Source: Streptomyces toyocaensis (lineage in GTDB: Bacteria > Actinomycetota > Actinomycetes > Streptomycetales > Streptomycetaceae). From it: a stretch of DNA of 64,000 nucleotides. Position 1 is the stretch's first letter, and each line of letters opens with the position of its first letter. The position numbers were made by a program, and so were the translations under genes. Below are positions 24,272 to 34,715 of the stretch, one piece after another. The stretch is taken from contig NZ_JFCB01000015.1 of the NCBI RefSeq assembly GCF_000725125.1, positions 102,081-166,080 of the forward strand, given 5' to 3'. The notes beneath the pieces are model-generated. The model did no database searches. It had not been told where the DNA came from and was given only the letters and a program-made list of their open reading frames with translations.

Positions 24272-26928
24272 GCGGAACCTCCGATCAGGGTGAGGAAGGC
24301 GTCCTCGAGGCGGCGGTGCGGGCCGACCGATGCCACGGGCACCTCCAGCCGGACCAGTTCGGCGACCAGGCGCGGGGCGGTGCCGTCGGCGTCGAGCCGG
24401 ACCAGCAGCCCTTCGTCGGTGCGGACGGCCGAGGCGACGCCCGGCAGCGCGGCGATCTTCTCGGCGACCGGCTCGTCCACGGGGGTCACGGTGCCGACGA
24501 GCAGGGTGTCGCCGGAGCCGATGATCTCGTGCACGGGGCCGGCCTGGACGAGCCGCCCGCGGTCCATGACGACGAGGTGGGTGCAGGACTGTTCGACCTC
24601 GGACAGCAGGTGGCTGGAGACGATCACCGTACGGCCGGCCGCGGCGTACCGGATCATCACCTCGCGCATCTCGCGGATCTGCGGCGGGTCGAGGCCGTTG
24701 GTCGGCTCGTCCAGGATGAGCAGGTCCGGGAGGCCGAGCATGGCCTGGGCGATGGCGAGGCGCTGGCGCATGCCCTGCGAGTAGGTGCGCACCGCGCGGG
24801 CGAGGGCGTCGCCGAGGCCGGCGATCTCCAGGGCCTCGGCGAGGTGCGCGTCCCCGGGCGGGCGGCCGGTGGCCCGCCAGTACAGCTCCAGGTTCTCCCG
24901 GCCGGACAGGTGCGGCAGGAAGCCCGCGCCCTCGACGAACGCGCCGACCCGGGACAGCACCGGGGCACCGGGGCGGACGGCGTGGCCGAAGACGCGGACC
25001 TCGCCGTCGTCGGGCCTGATGAGACCCATGAGCATGCGCAGGGTGGTGGTCTTGCCCGCGCCGTTCGGGCCGAGGAGGCCGAGCACCTGGCCCTTCTCGA
25101 CGCGGAAGGACAGGTCCCGCACCGCGTACCGGTCGGAGGAACGGGCGTAGCGCTTGCTCAGGCCGGTGATCTGGAGCGGGACGTCGGCCAGTGCCGGGTC
25201 GGGAGCCGGGGCGGTGGTGCGGCGACGGCCGGTCAGCAGCAGCGCGAGGGCGATCAGGGCGCCCGTGACCGGCAGCCAGACCACCCAGGCGGGCAGGGGG
25301 GCGGCGGCGGTGCTCACGCCCGGCGCGGTGGGCACGGTGAGGTCGCTCTTCAGGGACACGGTGTACGTCGCCGGGGCGGCCGGTGAGGCGTAGCCGAGGT
25401 CGGTGGAGGCGAGGACGAGGCGCAGGCGGTGCCCCTTCCGGACCTCGTGGTCGATGACGGGGAGGGTGAGGGTCACGTCCTTGCCGGACCGGGCGCCCTC
25501 GACGCGGACCGGCGCGACCAGCTGCGAGGGCAGCACCTGCGAGCGGCCGTCCGGGCCGACGTCGTACACCTTGCCGAACAGGACGGCGTCGTCGCTGGTG
25601 GACCTCACCCGCACGGTGACGGTCGGCGATCCGGTGATGCGCAGGTCGCCGGTGACCGGGGCGGACTCGTAGCGGGCGTGCTGGCCGGGGAAGTCCACGG
25701 AGATCCCGACGCCGAGCGAGGACAGCTGGGCGAGTCCGCCGGAGCCGCCGAGGCCGGGCAGGCCGGAGACGGCGGGCGGGTTGGCGCCGGCCGGGTTGGC
25801 GAAGCTCTGTTCGCGTCCGGTGAGAGGGAGGGACCGGGGGCCGTTCGCCAGTCCCGGGTAGGTGTCGGCGCTCGCGCCGTTCAGCACGGCCCGGCCGTCG
25901 GTGGAGTCGACGCCCCCGGTGCGGGTGACGCGGAAGGCGGGGCCGGTGTCGGCGTTCTTCTCGCCCTTCAGGTGACGGTCGAACCAGGCTCCCACGCGCT
26001 TCTCCACGCGACGGGTCTCCATGTCGCCGCCGTCGTGTCCGCCCGCGATCCAGTCGACGTCGACCGGGGCGCCGTTGGCGCGGATCGCGCGCGCGGCGGC
26101 GTCGGCCTGGCCGAGCGGGAAGAGGGAGTCCGACTGGCCCTGCACCAGGAGGGTGGGCACGTCGATGCGGTCGGCGACGGCGGACGGCGAACGCGCCTTC
26201 AGGAGCTCGCGCGCCTCGGCGTCCGGGACGCCCGACTCGGCGACGCGTTCGTACATCTCGCACAGCGCGGGCTCGAACCTCCCGCAGCCGCCGCCGGAGG
26301 TGACGAAGACGCCGGCCCACAGCTTCTTGAACACGCCGTTCGGGAAGAGCGCGTCGGCGAGGTCGAAGTAGGTGATCGCCGGGGCGATGGCGTCGACCCG
26401 GTCGTCGTACCCGGCGCCGAGCAGGGCGATGGCGCCGCCGTAGGAGCCGCCGGCCATGCCCACGCGCGGGTCGCCGTCCCCGTCGAGCCGCACCTCGGGC
26501 CGGTCCGCCAGCCAGTCGATCAGCCGGGACACGTCGGCGACCTCGCCCTCCGGGTCGTTCAGCCCGATCCTCCCGGTGGACCTGCCGAAGCCGCGGGCGG
26601 ACCAGGTGAGGACGGCGTATCCGTCGCGCGCGAGGTCCTCGGCCTGCTGCCGCACGTCGTCCTTGCTGCCGCCGAAGCCGTGCCCGAGCAGGACGGCGGG
26701 CCGGCGGCCGCCGGGTCCGGCGGTGAAGTAGGAGGTGTCGATCCGCACCCCGTCACCCATCGCCACGACCCGGTCGGCGCGGCGGACCGCGGGTACGTCG
26801 TCCGAGGCGACGGCGGTCCAGGTACCGGCACCGGCACCGGCGAGCACGACGACGGCGGCCGCGGCGGCGGTGAGCCGTCGCGGCCGCCGTGACCGCAGCC
26901 ACCGCGATCCGGGCAGTCGAAGATCCAT
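24268..26928 (-). CDS. Fusion: S15/CocE-type alpha/beta hydrolase + ABC ATPase
   Basis: 886 residues. An N-terminal membrane anchor (TAAAAAVVVLAGAGAGTW) is followed by an extracellular S15/X-Pro dipeptidyl-peptidase-type hydrolase with nucleophile GGSYGG, acid GQSDSLF and His GGHDGGD. Next is a beta-rich C-terminal domain typical of S15 enzymes, then a second membrane segment (WVVWLPVTGALIALALLL). The last ~300 residues are a cytoplasmic ABC ATPase: Walker A GPNGAGKTTT, signature YSQGMRQRLAI, Walker B LLILDEPTNGLDP, plus a C-terminal ABC-export accessory region. The protein thus places a hydrolase outside and the motor inside one chain. It pairs with the coupled ABC-2 permease. A processing/export or signal-coupled role is inference. 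No clear ribosome site before ATG 26928, so it may be leaderless. Confidence 0.9.
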   Translation of the reverse strand: MDLRLPGSRWLRSRRPRRLTAAAAAVVVLAGAGAGTWTAVASDDVPAVRRADRVVAMGDGVRIDTSYFTAGPGGRRPAVLLGHGFGGSKDDVRQQAEDLARDGYAVLTWSARGFGRSTGRIGLNDPEGEVADVSRLIDWLADRPEVRLDGDGDPRVGMAGGSYGGAIALLGAGYDDRVDAIAPAITYFDLADALFPNGVFKKLWAGVFVTSGGGCGRFEPALCEMYERVAESGVPDAEARELLKARSPSAVADRIDVPTLLVQGQSDSLFPLGQADAAARAIRANGAPVDVDWIAGGHDGGDMETRRVEKRVGAWFDRHLKGEKNADTGPAFRVTRTGGVDSTDGRAVLNGASADTYPGLANGPRSLPLTGREQSFANPAGANPPAVSGLPGLGGSGGLAQLSSLGVGISVDFPGQHARYESAPVTGDLRITGSPTVTVRVRSTSDDAVLFGKVYDVGPDGRSQVLPSQLVAPVRVEGARSGKDVTLTLPVIDHEVRKGHRLRLVLASTDLGYASPAAPATYTVSLKSDLTVPTAPGVSTAAAPLPAWVVWLPVTGALIALALLLTGRRRTTAPAPDPALADVPLQITGLSKRYARSSDRYAVRDLSFRVEKGQVLGLLGPNGAGKTTTLRMLMGLIRPDDGEVRVFGHAVRPGAPVLSRVGAFVEGAGFLPHLSGRENLELYWRATGRPPGDAHLAEALEIAGLGDALARAVRTYSQGMRQRLAIAQAMLGLPDLLILDEPTNGLDPPQIREMREVMIRYAAAGRTVIVSSHLLSEVEQSCTHLVVMDRGRLVQAGPVHEIIGSGDTLLVGTVTPVDEPVAEKIAALPGVASAVRTDEGLLVRLDADGTAPRLVAELVRLEVPVASVGPHRRLEDAFLTLIGGSA

Positions 26929-27059
26929 GCGTCAACGGTACGGGGTCGGCCCGTCGTCCAGGTGCCGACCGGAGACCGAACCGTGGCACCTCCGTCAGGC
27001 GTACGCGGGCACCGCCGCGTACCGCGTCCGTGGTACGCGGCGGTGCGTGGGCGTCCCGT

Positions 27060-28562
<1,503 letters not shown>

Positions 28563-29048
28563 GACCCAGAACTCCTTCGCAGATGGCGGCGTCGGGTGGA
28601 GACGTGCCGTTCGTGCAGCTCATGCGCTCCGGCCGCGGACGCGCGTGACGCGGCCCGGGCCATGCCTCCATCCCACCAGGCCCCACGCCCCGGACGGGCC
28701 CGACACTGTGTCGGCCGTTCGGGTCGGAGAGTGGACACATGGGACCTCGGCGATGTCGGCGGAACCTCCGGCGCGGGGCCGCGGCGGGCGGGGAGTCGTC
28801 GCTCGCACTTCGCTCCTGCCAAAGCGAAGCGGTCTCCCGCGCCGGAGGCGATCGGTGGGGCCCCGGGGACGGCGCCCCCGGGAACGTACGGACAGGGAGG
28901 ACGTACGGCTCGGTCGCACGACGGTCGTACGCCATCGTGGTGCCTTCACTCGTACGGCTCTCCCCGGTTTCTAGCCCCGGGTGCGAAGCCCTGTCAATGT
29001 TTTGTCCGGACATTCGGACGAAAACATGCAAGTCTTTTCCGGATCCCG
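28563..29048. other. Divergent intergenic region of msdA with operator-like dyads
   Basis: 486 bp with no convincing gene. It contains CCGACACTGTGTCGG (28700-28714) and a dyad TTTTGTCCG-N6-CGGACGAAAA (29000-29024) that includes the perfect palindrome TGTCCGGACA. The latter lies just upstream of the 29049 gene. Likely holds msdA promoters and their control sites. Confidence 0.5.
29000..29024. promoter_or_regulatory. Operator-like dyad TTTTGTCCG-N6-CGGACGAAAA
   Basis: Near-perfect inverted repeat with one mismatch. It embeds TGTCCGGACA (29003-29012). The regulator is unknown; GntR- or PucR-type proteins often control msdA-like genes, which is only a suggestion. Confidence 0.5.
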
Positions 29049-29558
29049 TTGTGGACCAATGACCTGTGCAAGGTCCTTGCCCGCGAGGGCTACGCGGGTG
29101 AGCGCCTGACCGTGATGTTCGGCGGGCCGCACCAGTCGCTGCCGAGCTTGCGCGCCGGGGTACGCCCGGGCGACGTGATCCATCCCGTCCGGGTCTTCCG
29201 CAGACGGATGTGGGTGCTCGGGGCGATGGAGGTGGGGCGCGTCCTGGACCACGACACCGTCGGCGAGGAACTGCCGATGGAGGACCACCTCCGGCTCATC
29301 CGCTGGAAGCCGCCGAAGGCGGGCTGCGTCAGCGAGGTCGTCGTCGGGCCGCCCGGCAGCCCGCTCACCTTCGAGCGCCCCGTTCCGCCCGGCCTGCCGG
29401 CCCGGCTCACCTACCGGTCACGGCGGGGCGAGCGGCAGGTCAAGCACGTGGTGGACGGCGAACTGCGCAGCGCGGTGAGCGTGCACGGCATCTACCGGCC
29501 GGCCCCGGAGTCCGCCGCCGAACTGAAGGAGCTGGTGCGGGAGTCGCACACCGCGTGA
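29049..29558 (+). CDS. Conserved-looking protein of unknown function, start uncertain
   Basis: Clear coding bias up to the stop at 29558, giving about 169 residues from TTG 29049 or 148 from ATG 29115 (GTG 29112 adjoins). Features: MFGGPHQSLPSLRAGVRPGD, RRRMWVLGAMEVGRVLDHD and GIYRPAPESAAELKELV. It is soluble, basic and lacks Cys clusters or membrane segments. I do not recognise the family. It lies divergent from msdA, right behind the TGTCCGGACA dyad, so it may share regulation with that gene. The frame stays open far upstream but loses coding character left of about 29040. Confidence 0.6.
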   Translation: MWTNDLCKVLAREGYAGERLTVMFGGPHQSLPSLRAGVRPGDVIHPVRVFRRRMWVLGAMEVGRVLDHDTVGEELPMEDHLRLIRWKPPKAGCVSEVVVGPPGSPLTFERPVPPGLPARLTYRSRRGERQVKHVVDGELRSAVSVHGIYRPAPESAAELKELVRESHTA

Positions 29559-29832
29559 CACCGCCCGGCGTCAGGGAACGAGGCGAAAGTCAATGCGCCC
29601 CGCCGATGAGCCGGTGTGCGCCTGTGCGTCACTCCTGTCACAAAAGCTCCCGTGCTGTCACGGACGTCACGCCCGCGCGGGCCTTCCGTCACATCCGGCG
29701 CACAGCCCCTGCCCTGCCGTCGGCCGGTCTCGTTCACCGGTCACAACGCATGCCTGATCACCAGCGCCGCACCCGGCTCCCCCTGACGGCCGCCCCCGGC
29801 CGCCTCCGCGGTGCGCGCGGGGAGGAAAAGCC

Positions 29833-30033
29833 ATGACCGACCGACGGCTGTGGTCCTACAAGGACATCGCGGCACACATCAAGGTGCAGCCGGACACCGT
29901 GCGTTCCTACCGGAAGCACGGTCTGCTGCCTCCGCCGGACCATGTGGAGGGCGGCAAGCCCTACTGGTACGCCGACACCGTCCGCACCTGGGTCGCCGCC
30001 CGCCCGGGCAACCGGGGCCGCAGAGCCGACTAG
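29833..30033 (+). CDS. Small MerR/excisionase-type DNA-binding protein
   Basis: 66 residues built around one winged helix-turn-helix: SYKDIAAHIKVQPDTVRSYRK then HGLLPPPDHVEGGKPYWYADTVRTW. This is the pattern of helix-turn-helix proteins in the MerR/AlpA-like superfamily, without an effector domain. The start follows GGGAGGAAAAG. It ends at a strong bidirectional terminator. No integrase is nearby, so excisionase function is doubtful; a small regulator is more likely. Confidence 0.8.
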   Translation: MTDRRLWSYKDIAAHIKVQPDTVRSYRKHGLLPPPDHVEGGKPYWYADTVRTWVAARPGNRGRRAD

Positions 30034-30052
30034 GACCTGTCCGGCCGCACAG

Positions 30053-30093
30053 GAGCAGCCGTGCCCCGCCCGGTGGGCGGGGCACGGCTGCTC
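30053..30093. terminator. Bidirectional terminator
   Basis: Perfect 18-bp stem (arm GAGCAGCCGTGCCCCGCC, 30053-30070) with a 5-nt loop, between the small regulator and the convergent alcohol dehydrogenase. Confidence 0.92.
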
Positions 30094-30113
30094 GTCCGTG
30101 GGTCCGGCCGCGC

Positions 30114-31157
30114 TCAGCTCCAGGGTTCGACGACCGTCACGCCCGCGCCCGGGGCTGTCCCCAGGGCGGCCAGGGCCGCGGGGGCGGCGTCCAGCCCGAT
30201 CGTGGACGTCACAAGCAGGTCGGGGCGGAGCACGCCCGCGCGGACCAGTTCCAGCATCGGCGGGTAGGAGTGCGCGGCCATGCCGTGGCTGCCGAGCAGT
30301 TCCAGTTCCAGCGCGATGGCGCGGGCCATGGGGACGGGTGTGGTGCCCGTCGGTGAGGGCAGCAGGCCGACCTGGACGTGACGGCCCCGGCGGCGCAGGC
30401 CGCCCACCGAGGCGGCACAGGTGGCGGGCGCGCCGAGGGCATCCAGCGAGAGGTGGGCGCCCCCGCCGGTGAGGTCGCGGACCGCCTCGGCCGGGTCGCG
30501 CACGGCGGAGGCGTCCACGCACTCCGCCGCGCCGAACCGCCGCGCCAGGCCGAGCGCTGCGGGTGACACGTCGACGGCGACCACGCGCGCGCCGGCCGCC
30601 GCCGCGATCATGACGGCGGACAGTCCCACGCCGCCGCAGCCGTGCACGGCGACCCACTCCCCCGCCGCCACCCGGCCCTGCTGCACCACCGCCCGGTAGG
30701 CCGTGGCGAAGCGGCAGCCGAGGGAGGCGGCCGTCGCGAAGGACATCCCGTGGGGGACCGCGACCAGGTTCACGTCGGCGTGGTCGAGAGCCACATAGTG
30801 GGCGAAGGAACCCCAGTGCGTGAAGCCGGGCTGGGTCTGCCGCTCGCACACCTGCTGGTCGCCGGCAGCGCAGGCGGGGCAGGAACCGCAGGCGCAGACG
30901 AACGGGACGGTGACCCGGTCCCCGGCACGCCAGCCCGTGACCCGCGCGCCGACCGCTTCGACGACGCCGGCGAGTTCGTGGCCGGGGACGTGCGGGAGCG
31001 TGATGTCCGGGTCGTGGCCCTGCCAGCCGTGCCAGTCGCTGCGGCACAGGCCGGTGGCCTCGACGCGGACCACGACTCCGTGCTCCGCGGGCTCCGGGTC
31101 CGCCACCTCCCGCACCGCGGCCGGTTCCCCGTACCGCTCGAACACCACCGCCCGCAT
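30114..31157 (-). CDS. Zinc-dependent alcohol dehydrogenase
   Basis: 347-residue MDR-superfamily dehydrogenase. Catalytic zinc residues lie in GLCRSDWHGWQGHD (Cys) and VPGHELAGVVEAVG (His, Glu). The structural-zinc lobe is CGSCPACAAGDQQVC (four Cys). The Rossmann site is VHGCGGVGLSAVM. It oxidises a primary or secondary alcohol with NAD(P); exact substrate unknown. ATG 31157 starts MRAVVFERYGEPAAV, the usual family start. The gene is 41 bp after the MMPL exporter on the same strand, so co-transcription is possible. Confidence 0.92.
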   Translation of the reverse strand: MRAVVFERYGEPAAVREVADPEPAEHGVVVRVEATGLCRSDWHGWQGHDPDITLPHVPGHELAGVVEAVGARVTGWRAGDRVTVPFVCACGSCPACAAGDQQVCERQTQPGFTHWGSFAHYVALDHADVNLVAVPHGMSFATAASLGCRFATAYRAVVQQGRVAAGEWVAVHGCGGVGLSAVMIAAAAGARVVAVDVSPAALGLARRFGAAECVDASAVRDPAEAVRDLTGGGAHLSLDALGAPATCAASVGGLRRRGRHVQVGLLPSPTGTTPVPMARAIALELELLGSHGMAAHSYPPMLELVRAGVLRPDLLVTSTIGLDAAPAALAALGTAPGAGVTVVEPWS

Positions 31158-31198
31158 ATCTGGTCCCGCCTTCCGGTGATCGTCGCTTCCGGCGAACG

Positions 31199-33454
31199 CT
31201 ATCCCCGGGCCTCCACCGTGTCGCGGGCGCCCTCCGTCCGACTCGCGTGGCCGGTGGCGGAGCCGGCCGCTGTCTCCGCGGCCTCGGCCGGTGGCCGCAC
31301 CGGCTCCCCCTCGCTCAGCCCGAACCGCTCGTGGAACCTGCGCAGCGGGCGCGGGGCCCACCAGGTCGCGCGGCCGGTCAGGCGCATGACCGAGGGGACC
31401 AGGAGGCTGCGGACGATCATCGCGTCCATGAGGACCGCCAGCGCGATGCCCAGGCCCAGCATCTTGGTGTTGGTCACACGCGAGGTGCCGATCGCGACCA
31501 TGACCACCGCGAGGATGACCGCCGCCGCGGTGATCAGCCCTCCCGTGCGCCGCAGACCCAGCCGCACCGCCTGCTCGTGGTCGCCGCCGTGGTCGTGCTC
31601 CTCCTTGATGCGGGAGAGCAGGAACACGCCGTAGTCCATGGAGAGCCCGAAGGCCACGCAGAACATCAGGACCGGGAGCGTGGTCTCGATCGAGCCGGTG
31701 GTGGTGAAGCCGAGCAGGCCGGAGAGGTGACCGTCCTGGAAGACCCAGACCACGGCGCCGAACATCGCCGTGAGGCTGAGGGCGTTGAGCACCACCGCCT
31801 GCACCGGTATCAGCACGCTGCCGGTGAGCAGGAAGACCAGGAGCAGGGTGACGACCACGATGAAGACGGCCGCCGCGGGGATGCGCTCGCCGAGGGCGTC
31901 CTTGGAGTCGACCAGCACGGCCGCCGCACCGGTCACGCTGGTGTCGAACGGGGCGTCCAGCGCGCGGAGATCGCCCACCAGCCGCTGGGCGGGATCGTCG
32001 ACCGCCTCCCCCTCGGGCAGCACGGTGAAGTAGGCCGTGTCGCCCTTCACCAGGGGTCCGTCGACCCGCACCACCTCGGGCAGGGCCGCGACGCGCTCCT
32101 TGTAGGCGGCGTACTGGGCCCGGGTCGCGGGGCCCTCGGCGAGGACGTCGAGGCCACCGCCGGGGCTGCCCGGGAAGCCCTCCCGGATGTGCTGCTGCAC
32201 CGTGTGCGACTCGGCGGTGGAGGGCAGCTGGCGGTCGTCCGCGGTGCCGAACCTCACGCCGAGGAAGGGCAGCCCCAGCAGCACCAGCACGGCCGTGGTG
32301 CCGAGCGCGAAGAACGGGGCGCGGCGCATCACCAGCGTGGCCGCCCGGCCCCAGGCGGCGCCCTCCTCGTCGGGCCGCTTGCCGGGCCGCCCGCGCCGCA
32401 GCAGTGTGCGCAGGTCGAGGGAGTTCACCCGGTGGCCGAGCAGCACCAGGGCGGCGGGGAGCAGGATCAGGGCGGCCGCCGCGGCCAGCAGCACCACGGC
32501 GATACCGGCGTAGGCGAAGGAGCGCAGGAAGTACTGCGGGAAGAGCAGCATCGCCGCCAGGGACACCGCGACGGTGAGGGCGGAGAACAGCACCGTGCGG
32601 CCGGCGGTGCGCAGGGTGGTGCCGACGGCCGTCAGCGGTTCGGCGCCGGTGGACAGCTCCTCGCGGAAGCGGCGGACGACGAAGAGCGCGTAGTCGATCG
32701 CCAGGCCGAGTCCGAGGGCGGTGGTGAGGTTCATCGCGAAGACCGAGACGTCGGTGAACTCGGTCAGTCCGCGCAGCACCGCGTTGGTGCCGAGGATGGC
32801 GACGATGCCGATGCCGAGCGGCAGCAGGGCCGCGACGGCGCTGCCGAAGACCATCACCAGCAGCACGAGCGTCACGGGCAGGGCGATCAGCTCGGCCCGC
32901 AGCAGGTCCTCCTGGATGATCGTCTGCATCTCGTGCCGCACGGCGACCGGGCCGCCGACCTTGACCTCCACGACGCCCCGTTCGCCACGGAAGGACGGTG
33001 CGATGCGGTCCAGCGTCCTGCCCATGGCGGTCTCGTCACCCGTGAGGCGGGCGGCGATCAGCGCCTCGTGCCCGTCCTCGGCGCGCAGGGCGGGTGACCG
33101 CGACTGCCAGTAGGAGCCGACGCCGGTGACGCCCCGCTCGCCGGCCAGGCGCCCGGCGAGTCGCCGGGCCTCGGCGGCGACGGCCGGATCGTCGACCGAG
33201 GCGTCCCCCGCGTCCACCAGCAGCAGGAGGTTGGGCTGGGCCTCGGGGAACTCGCGCTCGAGCGCCTGGGTCGCATAGCTGGACTCGGCGTCCGGGTCCT
33301 CCCACCCGCCGCTGCCCATGCGGTCGGCGACGCCGCTTCCGGCCAGGACGGCGAGCACGGTGAGCACCAGGGCCGCCAGCAGGGCGAGGCGGGGCCGGGC
33401 GGTCACGAAGCGGGTCCAGCCCCCGACGCGCGGCCCCTCGTTGACTTCGGTCAT
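31199..33454 (-). CDS. MMPL-family RND exporter
   Basis: 751-residue transporter with two repeats of about six membrane segments, each preceded by a large extracytoplasmic domain. The proton-relay Asp-Tyr pairs are present in GLGLAIDYALFVVRRF (first half) and GLSMDYGVFLLSRIKEEHD (second half). MMPL proteins move lipids, siderophores or other hydrophobic compounds, or expel toxic ones. The divergent TetR gene with twin operators indicates substrate-induced expression. The C-terminus is a hydrophilic tail of about 40 residues. ATG 33454. Confidence 0.93.
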   Translation of the reverse strand: MTEVNEGPRVGGWTRFVTARPRLALLAALVLTVLAVLAGSGVADRMGSGGWEDPDAESSYATQALEREFPEAQPNLLLLVDAGDASVDDPAVAAEARRLAGRLAGERGVTGVGSYWQSRSPALRAEDGHEALIAARLTGDETAMGRTLDRIAPSFRGERGVVEVKVGGPVAVRHEMQTIIQEDLLRAELIALPVTLVLLVMVFGSAVAALLPLGIGIVAILGTNAVLRGLTEFTDVSVFAMNLTTALGLGLAIDYALFVVRRFREELSTGAEPLTAVGTTLRTAGRTVLFSALTVAVSLAAMLLFPQYFLRSFAYAGIAVVLLAAAAALILLPAALVLLGHRVNSLDLRTLLRRGRPGKRPDEEGAAWGRAATLVMRRAPFFALGTTAVLVLLGLPFLGVRFGTADDRQLPSTAESHTVQQHIREGFPGSPGGGLDVLAEGPATRAQYAAYKERVAALPEVVRVDGPLVKGDTAYFTVLPEGEAVDDPAQRLVGDLRALDAPFDTSVTGAAAVLVDSKDALGERIPAAAVFIVVVTLLLVFLLTGSVLIPVQAVVLNALSLTAMFGAVVWVFQDGHLSGLLGFTTTGSIETTLPVLMFCVAFGLSMDYGVFLLSRIKEEHDHGGDHEQAVRLGLRRTGGLITAAAVILAVVMVAIGTSRVTNTKMLGLGIALAVLMDAMIVRSLLVPSVMRLTGRATWWAPRPLRRFHERFGLSEGEPVRPPAEAAETAAGSATGHASRTEGARDTVEARG

Positions 33455-33543
33455 CCTGCGGTGTCCCCTTCACCGTGGACCATGCCGCGCGCACCGGGAC
33501 ACCCGGGGCACGCGGCATGGCTGTGCCATTGCCGTAGACTGGC

Positions 33544-33595
33544 AAACACGAGAGATCGCTCGCGTTTCACAAGAATGCGAGTGGCCGCTCGCGTT
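33544..33595. promoter_or_regulatory. Twin TetR-type operators
   Basis: Two related imperfect dyads at 33544-33567 (arms AAACACGAG / CTCGCGTTT) and 33574-33595 (arms AATGCGAG / CTCGCGTT), sharing CTCGCGTTT. They lie between the divergent MMPL and TetR genes, 34 bp upstream of the TetR start, and are placed to control both. Confidence 0.75.
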
Positions 33596-33628
33596 TGTCA
33601 ATCGCGTGCCGAGAGCTGGGGATAACGC

Positions 33629-34276
33629 GTGCCCGACAAGACCGAGAAGTCCGGGAAGCAGCAGGTGGCGGACGAGCGGCCGGTCCGCAGGCAGGCGCGC
33701 GGCGAACGCCGTATCGCGCAGCTGCTCGATGCCGCCGCCTCCGTCTTCTGCACGACCGGCTACACGGCCGCCAGCACCAACGCCATCGCCCGCGAGGCGG
33801 GCGTCTCACCGGGCACGCTGTACCAGTTCTTCCCGAACAAGGAAGCGATCGCCATCGAGCTGGGCAGCAGGCTCATGCACCGGATGCGGGAGACGTACGG
33901 CGAGGCGCTGGCACCGCCGGACCCCGCCACCCCGCTGGAGGAGGCCGTCACGGCGGCCGTCGACCGGTTCATCGACTTCAACTGCCGCAATCCGGTCTTC
34001 TTCGCGCTGATGCACGGCCCGGACATCCCCGGCCGCATGGCCGAGGAGCACGACGCCCTGCACGCCACCCTGATCACCAGGGTCGAGACGCTGCTCACCC
34101 CGTTCGTGCCCGGGATGCCCGCCGCCGAGGTCCACCGCGTCGCCCAGGTCTGCGTGGGGATCTACAAGGCCGGCCTGGAACTGGTCCTCGCCCACGAGGG
34201 CGCCGAGCGCGAGGCGTACGTCCAGGAGCTGAAGAACGTGCTCGTCCGGTATCTCGGCGCGCTCGTCGTGGATTAA
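33629..34276 (+). CDS. TetR-family repressor of the MMPL exporter
   Basis: 215 residues. The N-terminal DNA-binding domain has RRIAQLLDAAASVFCTTGYTA then STNAIAREAGVSPGTLYQFFPNKEAIA, the standard TetR helix-turn-helix. The C-terminal ligand domain has a TetR_C-like FNCRNPVFFALMHG segment. GTG start at 33629. It is divergent from the exporter with two operators in the gap; autoregulation and exporter control are expected. Its stop codon abuts the copper operator of the next transcription unit. Confidence 0.92.
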   Translation: MPDKTEKSGKQQVADERPVRRQARGERRIAQLLDAAASVFCTTGYTAASTNAIAREAGVSPGTLYQFFPNKEAIAIELGSRLMHRMRETYGEALAPPDPATPLEEAVTAAVDRFIDFNCRNPVFFALMHGPDIPGRMAEEHDALHATLITRVETLLTPFVPGMPAAEVHRVAQVCVGIYKAGLELVLAHEGAEREAYVQELKNVLVRYLGALVVD

Positions 34277-34292
34277 TACCCCCTAGGGGTAT
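34276..34292. promoter_or_regulatory. CsoR-type copper operator
   Basis: ATACCCCCTAGGGGTAT is a near-perfect 17-bp inverted repeat. The TACCC...GGGTA arrangement is that bound by copper-sensing CsoR repressors of actinobacteria (known from S. lividans and others). It precedes the copper chaperone gene by 75 bp and begins at the last base of the TetR gene's stop codon. Confidence 0.85.
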
Positions 34293-34366
34293 ATCCTGGA
34301 GCAGGTGGCCCCCCGTGGGCCCCAGCGATCCCGCCCCACCCCTGCGTCCCGACGAGGAGTAACGAC

Positions 34367-34606
34367 ATGACCTCCCAGACCGACACCCAAGGTTCCGTCA
34401 CCACCGTCTACAAGGTGAGCGGGATGAGCTGCGGGCACTGCGAGGGCGCCGTCTCCGGCGAGATCTCCGCGCTCCCCGGAGTCAGCTCGGTGAAGGCCGT
34501 CGCCTCCTCCGGCGAGGTGACCGTCGTCTCCGCCGCCCCGCTCGACGAGGAGGCCGTGCGCGCCGCCGTCGACGAGGCCGGCTTCGAGCTCGCCGGTACG
34601 GTCTGA
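34367..34606 (+). CDS. copZ: Copper chaperone (CopZ-type heavy-metal-associated domain)
   Basis: 79 residues forming one HMA domain: metal motif GMSCGHCEGAV (M-x-C-x-x-C) after the first strand, and the closing strands with DEEAVRAAVDEAGFELAG. It carries Cu(I) in the cytoplasm and passes it to the CopA ATPase encoded 109 bp downstream. The start follows GAGGAGTAACGAC. Expression should be induced by copper through the CsoR-type site upstream. Confidence 0.92.
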   Translation: MTSQTDTQGSVTTVYKVSGMSCGHCEGAVSGEISALPGVSSVKAVASSGEVTVVSAAPLDEEAVRAAVDEAGFELAGTV

Positions 34607-34715
34607 GCACCCGGCGGAACCACCGCGCGGCGTGAACCGGGCCGTTCCGGCCACCCGTTCCGTGCGGCCCGGCCGCCGCCCGTCACCGGATCCCGGACGT
34701 CCCTGGAGTACGGAC

